Origin: VXYL01 sp965203685
Lineage (GTDB): Bacteria > Pseudomonadota > Gammaproteobacteria > Pseudomonadales > Azotimanducaceae
Length of the DNA stretch: 64,000 nucleotides
Reading direction: 5' to 3'
Assembly (NCBI GenBank): GCA_965203685.1
Contig: OZ241908.1
Coordinates: forward strand, 4,960,001-5,024,000
Shown here piece by piece: positions 1-8,148 of the stretch. Each line of letters opens with the position of its first letter. Positions within the stretch are counted from its first letter, which is position 1. A model generated the notes under the pieces. It saw nothing but the letters and a program-made list of their open reading frames with translations. It searched no databases and was not told where the DNA came from. A program made the translations under genes and the position numbers.

Positions 1-153
1 GAGGCCAAGTGGGGTGCCGGCCAGCGCCCGACCACCGTCCGACTCGGGACACTCCCGATCTGGGATGCGCCCATCAGGGTGCTGACATTCACGCCCGAGG
101 ACAGCGGTCCCGAGGTGATCGACGCCCGCACGGTACTCAACGCGTTGCGCTAG
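1..153 (+). CDS. C-terminal fragment of an unrecognised protein
   Basis: An open frame enters from the left edge and ends at a TAG at 151-153, giving the last 50 residues of a protein that starts outside the window. The visible tail contains 'RLGTLPIWDAPIRVLTF' and ends 'TVLNALR'. Codon use fits the surrounding GC-rich genes, so I take it as real coding sequence. The fragment is too short to assign a family. It is convergent with the oxidoreductase gene that ends at 190, with a 36-nt gap. Confidence 0.5.
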   Translation, partial: EAKWGAGQRPTTVRLGTLPIWDAPIRVLTFTPEDSGPEVIDARTVLNALR

Positions 154-189
154 CGTCACACGGTGCGCCGCCTCTGGCATCGGACGGGG

Positions 190-1101
190 TCAATCGAAGA
201 CAGACAGGACTTCCGCCTCAATGCGCTGCCAAAGTGCCGGCTTGCTCGGCACGCCGCACAACATGACCTCTTCAGCACCCGCTTCGCTGTATTCGCCCAG
301 GAGATCCTGAATCATCGTCGCTGTACCCCAGCAGTACCACGGCATACCCCTGCTCGCCTGGTAGTCCTGCTCGGTCTCGAACAGACGGAACGGCAGGCTG
401 ACGGTCTTCTTCAACTCGCTCGGATCACGACCGAAGGATTCGCAGTGTCGCGCGGCGGCCTCGGCCTTGCGACGGAACACGTCCACACCGCCCGGATGCC
501 AGAAGTCGAGGTTGAAGATGTCCCCCGACTTCGCGCAGGTGCGTAACGTGCGCCTTTCGCCATTGCCGCCGATCAGTATCGGGATGTGCGGTTCCTGGCT
601 CGACGACGGCGACAAGGGGGCGTCGTTCAACTGGTAGTACGTGCCGCTGAAACTCACGTACTCGTCGTGGGCCTTGGTGAACAGCAACCGGATCAGGTCC
701 GTCGCTTCCTCCAGCCTGTCGGAGCGTTCCTTCAGCGAGGGGAAGTTCCAGCCGTAGGCATGATGTTCGTGCTCGTACCAACCGGCCCCCAGGCCCAGGA
801 TCATGCGTCCGCCCGAAATGTGGTCCAGCGTTGTGCACATCTTGGCGAGGAGCGCCGGACTCCGGTACGTGTTCCCAGTGGCCAGCACCCCAAGGCGCAG
901 TCGATGCGTGACGGCTGCCGCGGCCGTCAGCAAGGTCCAGCCCTCCAAGGCCGGTCCATGCCCGGCCTTGGGGTTTCCGGGCGGCATGAAGTGATCCGAG
1001 AACCACAGGCTGTGCCACCGGCCGGCCTCCAAGGTGGTCACCGTACCCTGGATGTCGGCCCAGGTGGTGCCGTAGTTGCTCAACTGAGCGCCGAATTGCA
1101 T
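190..1101 (-). CDS. Luciferase-like (LLM class) flavin/F420-dependent oxidoreductase
   Basis: Predicted 303-residue TIM-barrel oxidoreductase of the bacterial luciferase-like superfamily, which uses FMN or F420 to oxidise or reduce small organic substrates. Visible family features are the N-terminal strand 'MQFGAQLSNYG', 'LGLGAGWYEHEHHAYGW' in the middle, and 'PILIGGNGERRTL' in the C-terminal half. The ATG at 1101 is chosen because AGGAG lies about 10 nt upstream; the open frame extends further but that extension overlaps the upstream gene and reads as low-complexity Arg/Ser/Thr. It lies 19 nt downstream of a PhyH dioxygenase gene, suggesting co-transcription. A close paralogue sits at 4798-5706 with the same motifs. 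The substrate cannot be told from the sequence. Confidence 0.85.
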   Translation of the reverse strand: MQFGAQLSNYGTTWADIQGTVTTLEAGRWHSLWFSDHFMPPGNPKAGHGPALEGWTLLTAAAAVTHRLRLGVLATGNTYRSPALLAKMCTTLDHISGGRMILGLGAGWYEHEHHAYGWNFPSLKERSDRLEEATDLIRLLFTKAHDEYVSFSGTYYQLNDAPLSPSSSQEPHIPILIGGNGERRTLRTCAKSGDIFNLDFWHPGGVDVFRRKAEAAARHCESFGRDPSELKKTVSLPFRLFETEQDYQASRGMPWYCWGTATMIQDLLGEYSEAGAEEVMLCGVPSKPALWQRIEAEVLSVFD

Positions 1102-1120
1102 GGTGCATGCTCCTTGAGCG

Positions 1121-1759
1121 TCAGGACTTCGCCGTAGCCTTCTTCTTGCCCTTGTAGTAGACCTTGCTGCCGACGTAGAAGCAGTTGAATCCCCGGCGGG
1201 CCGAACCGTCGTGGTTAGGACCCGACCAGTGGACCGTCGTCGGTCTGAAGATCGCAATGTCGCCAGGGCTCATGGCGGCTTCGAGCAGATCCGGGTGATC
1301 GGACAGGTCGGTGGGCACATCGGCCCGCAGGTGGGCGAACTCCTCCCGGCGCTTGTGCGAGCCTTTCACGAACTGCATGCAACCGTTGCTGACGTCGGTC
1401 TCGTCGAGCGCGATCCAGGTTACGACACCCTCCATCGCGTCGGAGTGCGGATGCACCTCTTGGTCGTTGTCGATCTTGGTGAAGAAGCTGGCCGTGGTTG
1501 GTTCGGGCTTCTTGCCGAGAAGCGTCTCGAGCACAGGGACTTGGGGGCCGTTGTTGAGCCACTCGCCGAAGTACCCGTCCAGCTTTTCCAGACCCTTGGT
1601 GATGTTGCTGAAGCGATCCTTGCGGGAAATGTCCCGCGTCGCCGCCTCCGCGCGGGCACAAATCTCACTCGCCTGTTCGCGCGACACGAAGTCGCGAATG
1701 ATCACGACGCCGTCGCGATCGAAGTCGGCCTTGAGGGCGGCAGCCTCCGGGCGGGTCAT
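1121..1759 (-). CDS. Phytanoyl-CoA dioxygenase (PhyH) family Fe(II)/2-oxoglutarate oxygenase
   Basis: A 212-residue protein of the PhyH family, whose members hydroxylate or halogenate small molecules with Fe(II), 2-oxoglutarate and oxygen. The facial triad is visible: 'HSD' at residues 105-107 and a distal His at about 177 in 'TTVHWSGPNHDG', followed by Arg at 188/189, the usual 2-oxoglutarate anchor. Start at ATG 1759, preceded by GGAGAG with a 5-nt spacer; an upstream in-frame ATG would add 23 residues with no family similarity. The oxidoreductase gene follows 19 nt later, and another PhyH gene lies about 140 nt upstream on the same strand. Shorter than many PhyH proteins (around 250-300) but with all key residues. 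Confidence 0.85.
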   Translation of the reverse strand: MTRPEAAALKADFDRDGVVIIRDFVSREQASEICARAEAATRDISRKDRFSNITKGLEKLDGYFGEWLNNGPQVPVLETLLGKKPEPTTASFFTKIDNDQEVHPHSDAMEGVVTWIALDETDVSNGCMQFVKGSHKRREEFAHLRADVPTDLSDHPDLLEAAMSPGDIAIFRPTTVHWSGPNHDGSARRGFNCFYVGSKVYYKGKKKATAKS

Positions 1760-1898
1760 CGGTGCTCTCCAAAGGTTCGGGGACCGAATCATAGCGCCCG
1801 AGGCCAGCCGTTGGCCGATCGAGGCCAAGCGAGTTCACTCAAAAAATCGGCAGCGCGTTGCGGCCCGGAAATCCGAGCACCAAGAAGGGCGTGAGCAA

Positions 1899-3050
1899 CT
1901 AAATCGCGATATCCCGCGTGTTGTAGTCGCGGATCACGCTGTCGAACGTCTCAGGACTCCATCGGAAGTCGTCCGCCGCGTCCTTCAGCGGCTGATACAC
2001 GAAGGGTGTTTCATCCCGATAGACATGTCGTCTTGCATCGATCGCCACTTGGATCACACTGGCCCGAGTGTCGATGAACTCGTCGTCGTAGACGACGTGT
2101 GCCGGCTGCATGAGGTGGCCGTGCTGCCCCGCGACAGCCTTGCGCCGGTGCATGCCCCACGACACGGAGATCCGGAAGTCGTCCGACGTGTTCGCGAAGC
2201 TGCTGTGCAGTGTCTGCCGGTTGACGATGGTTACATCGCCGGGCGCACAGTGCAGGGGAATAGCATCGGGCAGTTGATCCGAGCCGCCGTTGGCCTCGAC
2301 CATCGCCTTGATATCCACCCGGCCGAGTTTGTGCGTTCTCGGCACAACCCATAGGCAACTCAACGCCGACGTCCGGTTGAGCTGGACCTGAAAGTTGACA
2401 CCGTGGATGCCTTCGTCCCAATCCGGGCTGTCCCAGTGCGTGACGCCATCCTGGTGCCAGGCGACCGAGCCGCCAAGACCAGGCTGCTTGACGAAAATCG
2501 CGTCGTTGTACGGCACGAAGTCGGGCCCGTTGATGGCCTCCGCAACCGCGAGAAGATGCGGATGACCGTAGACCCGCAGGCCTGATCGGAAGAGCTGGCA
2601 CATTCCGGCAATGGTCTGGATAACGTACTCCGGGGCATCGCCCGACGGCACGGCCTCGGCCATCTTGCTCTGATGCCTCCCATGCGATGCCGCTGTGCCG
2701 CCGACCGGATCCGAGAGCGGCTTCACGAAAGAGTACGGGTAGCGTTTCATGTCGATGCCGACAGCGGGTCGGCCCGCCGCATCGACCGTCTGCCCTGGTC
2801 CGATCGGTGCATGCGCCAAAAGGTCATTGACGTCGCGCCGAAGTTCCTCGACTTCCGGGAGCCGGAGCACGTTGGTGAAGACGTAGAAACCCTGTCGCCA
2901 ATACGCTTCGACGATCTCCGGGTGGACATTGCCCTGTTCATCGAAGCGGACCGGTCCGCGGTTCCCGACACGAGCCGCCCGCGCCATCCCTTCACGGGCG
3001 TAGCGCTGCATGCGTGCCGTGTAGTCCGTGGCTCCGAGGCGTTCGTCCAT
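1899..3050 (-). CDS. Phytanoyl-CoA dioxygenase (PhyH) family oxygenase
   Basis: A 383-residue PhyH-type Fe(II)/2-oxoglutarate oxygenase. The iron ligands are visible as 'HQD' (H199, D201) and H282 in 'RQTLHSSFANTSDDFR', with R293 as likely 2-oxoglutarate anchor. The jelly-roll core is preceded by about 180 residues of N-terminal extension. The ATG at 3050 directly abuts the TAG stop of the upstream serine hydrolase gene (TAGATG), so translation is probably coupled and the two products probably act in one pathway. It has little sequence in common with the shorter PhyH protein encoded next to it, so this is not a recent tandem duplication. Substrate unknown. Confidence 0.85.
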   Translation of the reverse strand: MDERLGATDYTARMQRYAREGMARAARVGNRGPVRFDEQGNVHPEIVEAYWRQGFYVFTNVLRLPEVEELRRDVNDLLAHAPIGPGQTVDAAGRPAVGIDMKRYPYSFVKPLSDPVGGTAASHGRHQSKMAEAVPSGDAPEYVIQTIAGMCQLFRSGLRVYGHPHLLAVAEAINGPDFVPYNDAIFVKQPGLGGSVAWHQDGVTHWDSPDWDEGIHGVNFQVQLNRTSALSCLWVVPRTHKLGRVDIKAMVEANGGSDQLPDAIPLHCAPGDVTIVNRQTLHSSFANTSDDFRISVSWGMHRRKAVAGQHGHLMQPAHVVYDDEFIDTRASVIQVAIDARRHVYRDETPFVYQPLKDAADDFRWSPETFDSVIRDYNTRDIAI

Positions 3051-4208
3051 CTAGGCCACCGCCGCAACCCGGTTGGAAATGCTCACCCCGCGCCGGCCCA
3101 GGCGTATCGGATTGCGGTCGTGTCCATTGGTGCAGTAGCCGATCGACACGCCGGTCTCGGGGTCGCCCCAGGCGATCTGCCCGCCGGCACCGCCGTGGCC
3201 AAAGGCGACCGGGGAATTGTCGTGGCCGAACCCACGCAGGTTGCGCCCCTTGTCGCCGGCGATGACAATGCCCAAGCCCCGGTTCACGGGATGCCCGGCA
3301 TATGGATCGCGTAGATCGCCGGAACGAACCTGCCGGGCCATGTGCAGCGTTTCGTCCCGCCATATGCGTCGGCCTTCCGCACTCCCGCCATGGATCAGTC
3401 CCTGGTAGAAAAGCGCCAAGTCGGCCGCGGTCATGATGCCCCCGCCCCCGGCGGTCGGTGCAGCGCGGATCTCCGGGCGATTGAAACTCAAGATCGCATC
3501 CTCGGTGACTTCCGTGACCGGCGGCTCCGGAATGCCGAGCTTGGCGTAGTCCTCGCTCGACATCGGGTCGCCGCAGTGGACGATCTCGGCCACGCGACCG
3601 TTCTCCTCGGTTGGCAGACCCACGTACATGCTCGGCAGACCCAGGGGGGTCGCGATCTCATCGCGCACGAACTCGATGAAACCTCGCCCACTACGGCGCT
3701 CGATGATCTCAGCGATCACCCACATGCTCGATGACGGGTGGTATTCGAAACGCGAACCCGGCTCCCAGTTCAGGCGCCATTGTGCGAATCGCGCCAAGCG
3801 GCGGTCCCGGTCAAACCAATCCGTGGGGCGGAACGGCGCGCTCGGGAACCCGGCGGTGTGCAGGAACAACTGTTCGACTGTGACCACGTCCTTGCCGTTG
3901 GTACCGAACTCGGGAACGATGTCGGCCACGCGCTCATTCACGGACAGGTCGCCGGATTCGATCAAGAGCCAGGCCGCGGCGGACGTGATCGCCTTGGTGG
4001 ACGAGAAGACGCAGTAGAGCGACTGGTTCGTCGCATCGCCGAAGGTCTCGAACAACACGAGCTTGCCTTCGCGGGCGACGGCGATCTGCGCCGAAGGGAG
4101 CACGCCTTCGTCCACCTCCTGGCGGGCACGGGTGACCACGGCGGCGAGCATCGAAGGGTCCACGCCGACGGATTCGGGGGACGCGACGGTGAATTCGGGG
4201 TTGGGCAA
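3051..4208 (-). CDS. Serine hydrolase, beta-lactamase/DD-peptidase-like fold
   Basis: A 385-residue protein of the class C beta-lactamase-related family, many members of which are esterases or amidases. The nucleophile motif SxxK is at residues 69-72 ('FSSTKAITSAA'), a Tyr-containing second motif occurs in 'RFEYHPSSSMW', and a C-terminal glycine-rich 'FGHGGAGGQIAWGD' matches the third motif. There is no signal peptide, so a cytoplasmic esterase is more likely than a cell-wall enzyme. The start is a TTG at 4208 with GGGAGG four nt upstream; no ATG fits. The stop abuts the ATG of the downstream PhyH gene. Beta-lactamase activity is not implied. Confidence 0.8.
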   Translation of the reverse strand: MPNPEFTVASPESVGVDPSMLAAVVTRARQEVDEGVLPSAQIAVAREGKLVLFETFGDATNQSLYCVFSSTKAITSAAAWLLIESGDLSVNERVADIVPEFGTNGKDVVTVEQLFLHTAGFPSAPFRPTDWFDRDRRLARFAQWRLNWEPGSRFEYHPSSSMWVIAEIIERRSGRGFIEFVRDEIATPLGLPSMYVGLPTEENGRVAEIVHCGDPMSSEDYAKLGIPEPPVTEVTEDAILSFNRPEIRAAPTAGGGGIMTAADLALFYQGLIHGGSAEGRRIWRDETLHMARQVRSGDLRDPYAGHPVNRGLGIVIAGDKGRNLRGFGHDNSPVAFGHGGAGGQIAWGDPETGVSIGYCTNGHDRNPIRLGRRGVSISNRVAAVA

Positions 4209-4247
4209 GCTGCCTCCCTTTCTCGATCCCGACAGCCAGTATAGCCG

Positions 4248-4637
4248 TCACCGCGCGGGCACCAACTCCCAGCGAATATGCGTATCCGCTTCGATATCAA
4301 GATCGGCAATGCCACGAGTGGCCCGTTCGCCGTTGATCAACAACCGCCAGAACATCCCCTCCGGTGCGGCGACGCCGCAGAGGCTAGTGACGAACACGCC
4401 AGCGCCCGGGTAGCTGCGGTATTCCACGGCCACGACGCTCTCGATGAACGCCAGGGCGTCGGTGCCGGGCGCGACGTCGCGGTGGATCGAGACGGCAAGG
4501 GCGCTCGACGTCAACTCGTCGTGGATCTCCAGGTGGACCGAGACCGGTGCCGGTCCCGTGGCCGCATGGGATGCCAGAACGACGGCAAGGCATGTGACGA
4601 GCCACGCACCGTTGGCAGTATCGCGTAGTAGCCGCAT
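4248..4637 (-). CDS. Exported DUF4430 (transcobalamin C-terminal-like) protein
   Basis: A 129-residue protein with an N-terminal signal peptide ('WLVTCLAVVLASHAA') and a small beta-rich domain resembling DUF4430, the fold seen at the C-terminus of transcobalamin and in bacterial surface proteins. Typical features are the central 'SYPGAGVFVTSLCGV', 'FWRLLINGE' and the closing 'IRWELVPAR'. The start is taken at ATG 4637, which has GGAGGAG upstream; an ATG five codons earlier lies inside that ribosome site. It precedes the serine hydrolase gene by about 40 nt on the same strand. Role unknown; ligand or surface binding is a family-level guess. Confidence 0.6.
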   Translation of the reverse strand: MRLLRDTANGAWLVTCLAVVLASHAATGPAPVSVHLEIHDELTSSALAVSIHRDVAPGTDALAFIESVVAVEYRSYPGAGVFVTSLCGVAAPEGMFWRLLINGERATRGIADLDIEADTHIRWELVPAR

Positions 4638-4797
4638 GACGGTCTCCTCCACCGTCCCGTGCCGCGATCATAGCGTCTACCGGGTCGCGACAAGCGCGGC
4701 ACCGGTGGAAGTAGCCGTCGCTTTGCGCCTAGTATTCCCGGCTCTTAAGGGCTTACTGAGCCCGGCTGAACCGAAGTGGCAACGCATAGGGGGAAGG

Positions 4798-5706
4798 ATG
4801 TTTGGATCGCAACTCGTCAACGAGCAGGCGACATGGGAAGAAATCAAGGCCGTACTCGAAGTCATGGAGTCCGGCCGATGGACAAGCGTGTTCGCCTACG
4901 ACCACTTCATCCCCCCGTGGCATCGAACCGACGAGGTGATGGAGCACGAACTGCTGCCCACGCTTGAGGGCTGGTCCCTGCTGGCCTCGGTGGCCGCGGT
5001 CACCGAGAAGCTCAAGCTCGGGATCCTGGTCTCCGGCAACACCTACCGGAATCCCGCGCTGATGGCCAAGATGGCGGCCACCATCGACGTCGTCTCGCAC
5101 GGCCGCGTGATGCTCGGCATCGGTGCCGGCTGGAACGTCCGCGAGCACGAAGCCTACGGCTGGGAGTTCCCGCCCATGCGCGAGCGGTCGGACCGCCTCG
5201 AGGAAGCCTGCGCACTGATCCGGATGCTGTTCCATTCCGAGGACCGCGTGGACTTCAACGGCGAGTACTACACCCTCAAGCAGGCCGCGTTCGCGCCGCG
5301 CCAGGGTGGCGACCATCCCATACCGATCATGGTTGGCGGCACGGGCGAGAGACGCACGCTGAAGACGCTCGCCATGTACGGCGACATCATGAACGTCATC
5401 GCCAGTCCGGAACGCGTCAAGCATCTCAACGGCGTGCTTGAGCGCCACTGCGAGGCCGTCGGACGCGACCCCGCCGAGATCGAACGGACACTGCACGTAC
5501 CCATCCGCATCATCCGCGACGAGAACAAGGCCAAGGAAGCCCGCGGCGACAACGACTGGGCGATGATGGGCTCGCCGCAGTACGTGATCGACCGCATCGC
5601 CGATTTCGCGGCGCTGGGGATCACCGAGTTCACGCCGCAGATCCGACCGCAGAAGCCGGAGGTGTACCAGGAACTCGACGAGGAGGTGTTCGCGGCGTTC
5701 GACTAG
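4798..5706 (+). CDS. Luciferase-like (LLM class) oxidoreductase, paralogue of the gene at 190-1101
   Basis: A 302-residue luciferase-like flavin or F420-dependent oxidoreductase. It shares with the paralogue at 190-1101 the N-terminal 'MFGSQLVNEQATW', the core 'LGIGAGWNVREHEAYGW' and the C-terminal 'PIMVGGTGERRTLKTL'. The ATG at 4798 is chosen because it is preceded by GGGGGAAGG and aligns with the paralogue start; the open frame continues upstream but reads as non-coding. It is divergent from the DUF4430 gene. A perfect GC hairpin (GGCGGC-GAA-GCCGCC, 5706-5720) follows the stop but has no T-run. Substrate unknown; proximity to PhyH genes suggests oxidative metabolism of a shared compound class. 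Confidence 0.85.
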   Translation: MFGSQLVNEQATWEEIKAVLEVMESGRWTSVFAYDHFIPPWHRTDEVMEHELLPTLEGWSLLASVAAVTEKLKLGILVSGNTYRNPALMAKMAATIDVVSHGRVMLGIGAGWNVREHEAYGWEFPPMRERSDRLEEACALIRMLFHSEDRVDFNGEYYTLKQAAFAPRQGGDHPIPIMVGGTGERRTLKTLAMYGDIMNVIASPERVKHLNGVLERHCEAVGRDPAEIERTLHVPIRIIRDENKAKEARGDNDWAMMGSPQYVIDRIADFAALGITEFTPQIRPQKPEVYQELDEEVFAAFD

Positions 5707-5724
5707 GCGGCGAAGCCGCCCGGG

Positions 5725-5912
5725 TCAGTTGGAGGCGGCCGAATCGGCCGGCGCCGGTCGCCACGTCGTACCCCGCAGCTTGCGATTGAGCACCCAATTG
5801 CGTTGCAGGAGTTCCTCGCTGACCACCGCCCGGTTACGCTCCGCGTGGTCTGGCTGCTGCGAAGGCCGGAGAGGAGCTGGGACAGACGGGGCTCGGCTGA
5901 CTCCTGGGGCAC
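5725..5912 (-). pseudogene. Possible frameshifted short gene downstream of the SinR-like gene
   Basis: Seven nt after the stop of the SinR-like gene, AGGAG plus a 3-nt spacer leads into a GTG at 5912 reading 'VPQESAEPRLSQLLSGLRSSQ'. In that frame the rest is Arg/Pro-rich noise. One frame over, the sequence continues convincingly as 'ERNRAVVSEELLQRNWVL' and 'NRKLRGTTWRPAP' to a TGA at 5725. The two halves look like one small protein of about 62 residues split by a single-base shift near 5840. This could be a decayed gene or a sequence error. No family recognised. Confidence 0.3.
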
Positions 5913-5918
5913 GGGCTC

Positions 5919-6254
5919 CTATGGCGCGACTCGGGACGCCTTCTCGGCCGGGTTGGGCAAGTACTGCGACAGCGACGGATGCGGCGCCGAGGGAGCGCCA
6001 GCGATGAACTGCCAAAGGTTGCCCGGCAAGAAGCCTTGAACCGTGTTTGCCGCGATTTCCGTAACCAAGAACCACGTGCCCCCAAAGCGCGACTGGAGCA
6101 CCGCTCCCAAGTCCGTCACGTCAAGATCGGACACGACGATCACGGCTGACGGGAACGGCTGGACCCACGTCTTCACTGCGTTTGTCTGGTTCATGATCGC
6201 CTGCGCCTGCCAATCGGGGCATTGTTGGCTGTACGTCAGGAGAAAAGCCCTCAT
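5919..6254 (-). CDS. Small SinR-like/Cas2-like-fold protein of unknown role
   Basis: A 111-residue protein opening 'MRAFLLTYSQQ' and continuing 'FPSAVIVVSDLDVTDLGAVL' and 'GTWFLVTEIAANTVQGFL'. The alternation of short hydrophobic strands and the '.YLLTY...' start resembles small proteins annotated as SinR family, which have a ferredoxin/Cas2-like fold; this is a pattern-level match only. Its ATG overlaps the TGA of the upstream small gene (ATGA), so the two are translationally coupled. There are no CRISPR repeats or cas genes nearby, so a CRISPR role is not supported. Lower GC than neighbouring metabolic genes. Confidence 0.5.
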   Translation of the reverse strand: MRAFLLTYSQQCPDWQAQAIMNQTNAVKTWVQPFPSAVIVVSDLDVTDLGAVLQSRFGGTWFLVTEIAANTVQGFLPGNLWQFIAGAPSAPHPSLSQYLPNPAEKASRVAP

Positions 6255-6489
6255 GAGTCGTCCTCCTCATCTCCTCCGCTAACTCCACCACCGACCGGGC
6301 CAGCCTGCTCAGATGGTAGTTTGGGGTTGGCCACCGGATCGTCAAGGTCGTCGGCCGGGATTGGTACAGGCAAGTCCTTGGCCGCGACCCTAAGCTGCTG
6401 CATCTCCGTACGATACTGCTCCGAGAAGCAATCGGTCCGGAGCTTTCCTCGCGAAGCTCGAATAGTGCCCCCCGGGCCGAATCCGACAT
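6251..6489 (-). pseudogene. Possible frameshifted short gene upstream of the SinR-like gene
   Basis: An ATG at 6489 with AAGGAG seven nt upstream opens 'MSDSARGALFELREESSGP'. That frame then degenerates, whereas the neighbouring frame reads 'CFSEQYRTEMQQLRVAAKDL', then 'PVPIPADDLDDPVANPKL' and a Gly/Asp/Glu-rich tail ending 'GGDEEDDS' with a TGA at 6251-6253 that overlaps the next start codon. The joined product would be about 79 residues with an acidic C-terminus. The break lies near 6430. Together with the similar break in the third gene, this suggests either decay of a small cassette or local sequence error. No family recognised. Confidence 0.35.
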
Positions 6490-6534
6490 ATCTCTGCTCC
6501 TTAGCGTCTCAACACGCGACAAACCCGCCGCGTG

Positions 6535-6936
6535 TCAGCCTCGGCGTTCCGCGTCGAACTCCTTGATGAGCCGGGGTGTCGCCACGATCCGCCAGGCACG
6601 TTCGACGATGTCGGGCATGGCGTCCCAGCGAAGGGTCTCGAGGTTGATCAGCACCATCGGGGAGTTGGCATAGTGGTCGGTGATGTAGAACGTCTCGGGC
6701 GCCGCCTGCAGGAGCATCTCGCGCTCCACGAAATCGCATTGGATGGCAAGACCGCCTTCCCCCTCGGAACGTAGCCTTGCGAGCAAGCGTCGCTTGACCT
6801 TGATCGCGGGCGTGCCGTAGCTACGGCTGACTTCCACGCCGGGAAACCGTTCCGCGATGGCAACGACCTTTGCGAACAGGGCTGCAAGCTCTTCGCTCGG
6901 CGGGAACTTGATCGGTACGGGTTCTCGTGCTGGCAC
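6535..6936 (-). CDS. MmcQ/YjbR-family protein
   Basis: A 133-residue protein of the YjbR/MmcQ family (CyaY-like fold). Visible features are 'FPGVEVSRSYGTPAIKVK' in the first third, 'IQCDFVEREMLLQAAPETF' in the middle, and 'DIVERAWRIVATPRL' near the end. Members are small soluble proteins of uncertain function, sometimes described as DNA-binding. The start choice matters: AAGGAGG directly abuts the ATG at 6942, leaving no spacer, while a GTG at 6936 has an ideal 6-nt spacer, so I prefer the GTG. It is the most upstream gene of this minus-strand run, divergent from the cysteine-synthase-like gene. Confidence 0.75.
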   Translation of the reverse strand: MPAREPVPIKFPPSEELAALFAKVVAIAERFPGVEVSRSYGTPAIKVKRRLLARLRSEGEGGLAIQCDFVEREMLLQAAPETFYITDHYANSPMVLINLETLRWDAMPDIVERAWRIVATPRLIKEFDAERRG

Positions 6937-7029
6937 GCTCATCCTCCTTACGACGGGCCGACAATTCAAGCACGACGGCTGCTCCCGGTCAGCCTCCTCG
7001 CGGACCACGCCCAGTCGAGGTGGCCGCAA

Positions 7030-7053
7030 TGCGGACCGGGACGTCCGCGTACC
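7030..7053 (+). repeat. Palindromic intergenic element, copy A
   Basis: TGCGGACCGGGACGTCCGCG followed by TACC: a GCGGAC/GTCCGC hairpin with a short GC loop and an ACC tail. The same element, allowing a few changes, occurs at 24914, 42707 and (inverted) 51506, always outside genes. Here it lies in the roughly 210-nt gap between the YjbR-like and cysteine-synthase-like genes. Confidence 0.45.
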
Positions 7054-7149
7054 ATCAAGCCCGAGCCGCGCCGAGCGGGCACCGAAACAGGCCAACGCGC
7101 ACGCGTACCGTATAAACTCGCCTTCAACAACAAGGTTCTTGGGTCGTCC

Positions 7150-8127
7150 ATGCACATCACTGCCGACTTCGCCGCTGCCGTCGGCAATACGCCGCTGATC
7201 CGGCTCAATCGTTTGTCGGAGGAAACCGGCTGCGAGATTCTCGGCAAGGCCGAGTTCATGAATCCCGGTGGCTCGGTCAAGGATCGCGCGGCGCTCTGGA
7301 TCGTCCGCGAGCACGAGAAGAGCGGCGCGCTCAAATCCGGCGGCACGGTCGTGGAAGGGACGGCCGGCAATACCGGCATCGGCCTGGCACACATCTGCAA
7401 TGCGCGCGGTTACCCGTGCGTGATCTACATGCCGGACAACCAGTCGCCGGAGAAGGTGGAGATCCTGAAGACCCTGGGAGCCGAAGTCCGCGTCGTGCCC
7501 ACCGTGCCCTACCGGGACGAGATGAACTACCAGAAGCAGGCGGGGCGCTTCGCGGCAAGCCTCAACAACGCCGTCTGGGCGAACCAGTTCGACAACACCG
7601 CCAATCGCCTGGCGCACTACGAGTCCACAGGGCCCGAGATCTTGCGACAGACCGGTGGTCGCGTGGACGCGTTCGTGTCGTCGGTCGGCACCGGGGGCAC
7701 GCTCGCCGGTGTCGCCGCCTACCTCAAGGAACACAAGACCGGCGTGCGAACGGTCCTGGCCGACTGCATGGGCAGCGCCCTCTACAGCTATGTCACAACC
7801 GGCGAGGCGGTCATGAGCGAAGGACCGTCCATCACCGAGGGCATCGGCAACAGCCGGGTGACCGACAACTTGAGCGGCGCGCCGGTCGACGATGCCGTCC
7901 AGGTCACCGATCAGCAGATGGTCACGCTCGTCTACCGCCTTCTGCGCGAAGAGGGCTGGTTCTTCGGGTCGAGCACCGGCCTGAACCTTTACGCCGCCGC
8001 CGAGGTCGCAAGAGACATGGGACCGGGACACACGGTGGTCACCATGCTCTGCGACGGCGGGGGCAAGTACCAGTCGCGGCTGTTCAACCGCGAGTGGCTC
8101 GCAGAAAAGGGGCTGAACCCCGACTGA
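7150..8127 (+). CDS. Cysteine synthase-like PLP-dependent enzyme
   Basis: A 325-residue fold-type II PLP enzyme of the cysteine synthase/cystathionine beta-synthase family, expected to form cysteine or a related amino acid by beta-replacement. The PLP lysine is in 'GGSVKDRAA', the substrate loop is 'GTAGNTGIGLA', and the phosphate-binding glycine loop is 'SSVGTGGTLAGVAAYL'. Length matches CysK/CysM (about 310-325). It differs from classic CysK around the C-terminus ('MLCDGGGKYQSRLFNREWL'), a form common in proteobacterial cysteine synthase A homologues outside the enterics. A TATAAA-like -10 element is present about 40 nt upstream of the ATG at 7150, but no clear -35. Confidence 0.85.
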   Translation: MHITADFAAAVGNTPLIRLNRLSEETGCEILGKAEFMNPGGSVKDRAALWIVREHEKSGALKSGGTVVEGTAGNTGIGLAHICNARGYPCVIYMPDNQSPEKVEILKTLGAEVRVVPTVPYRDEMNYQKQAGRFAASLNNAVWANQFDNTANRLAHYESTGPEILRQTGGRVDAFVSSVGTGGTLAGVAAYLKEHKTGVRTVLADCMGSALYSYVTTGEAVMSEGPSITEGIGNSRVTDNLSGAPVDDAVQVTDQQMVTLVYRLLREEGWFFGSSTGLNLYAAAEVARDMGPGHTVVTMLCDGGGKYQSRLFNREWLAEKGLNPD

Positions 8128-8148
8128 ACCGCCATGGGAGGAGGCAGC

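Noticed and set aside
3051..4208. Beta-lactamase resistance gene
   Set aside because: The family is mostly esterases; there is no signal peptide and the context is metabolic.
5919..6254. Cas2 gene
   Set aside because: The fold pattern is only loosely Cas2-like, and there are no other cas genes or repeats in the window.
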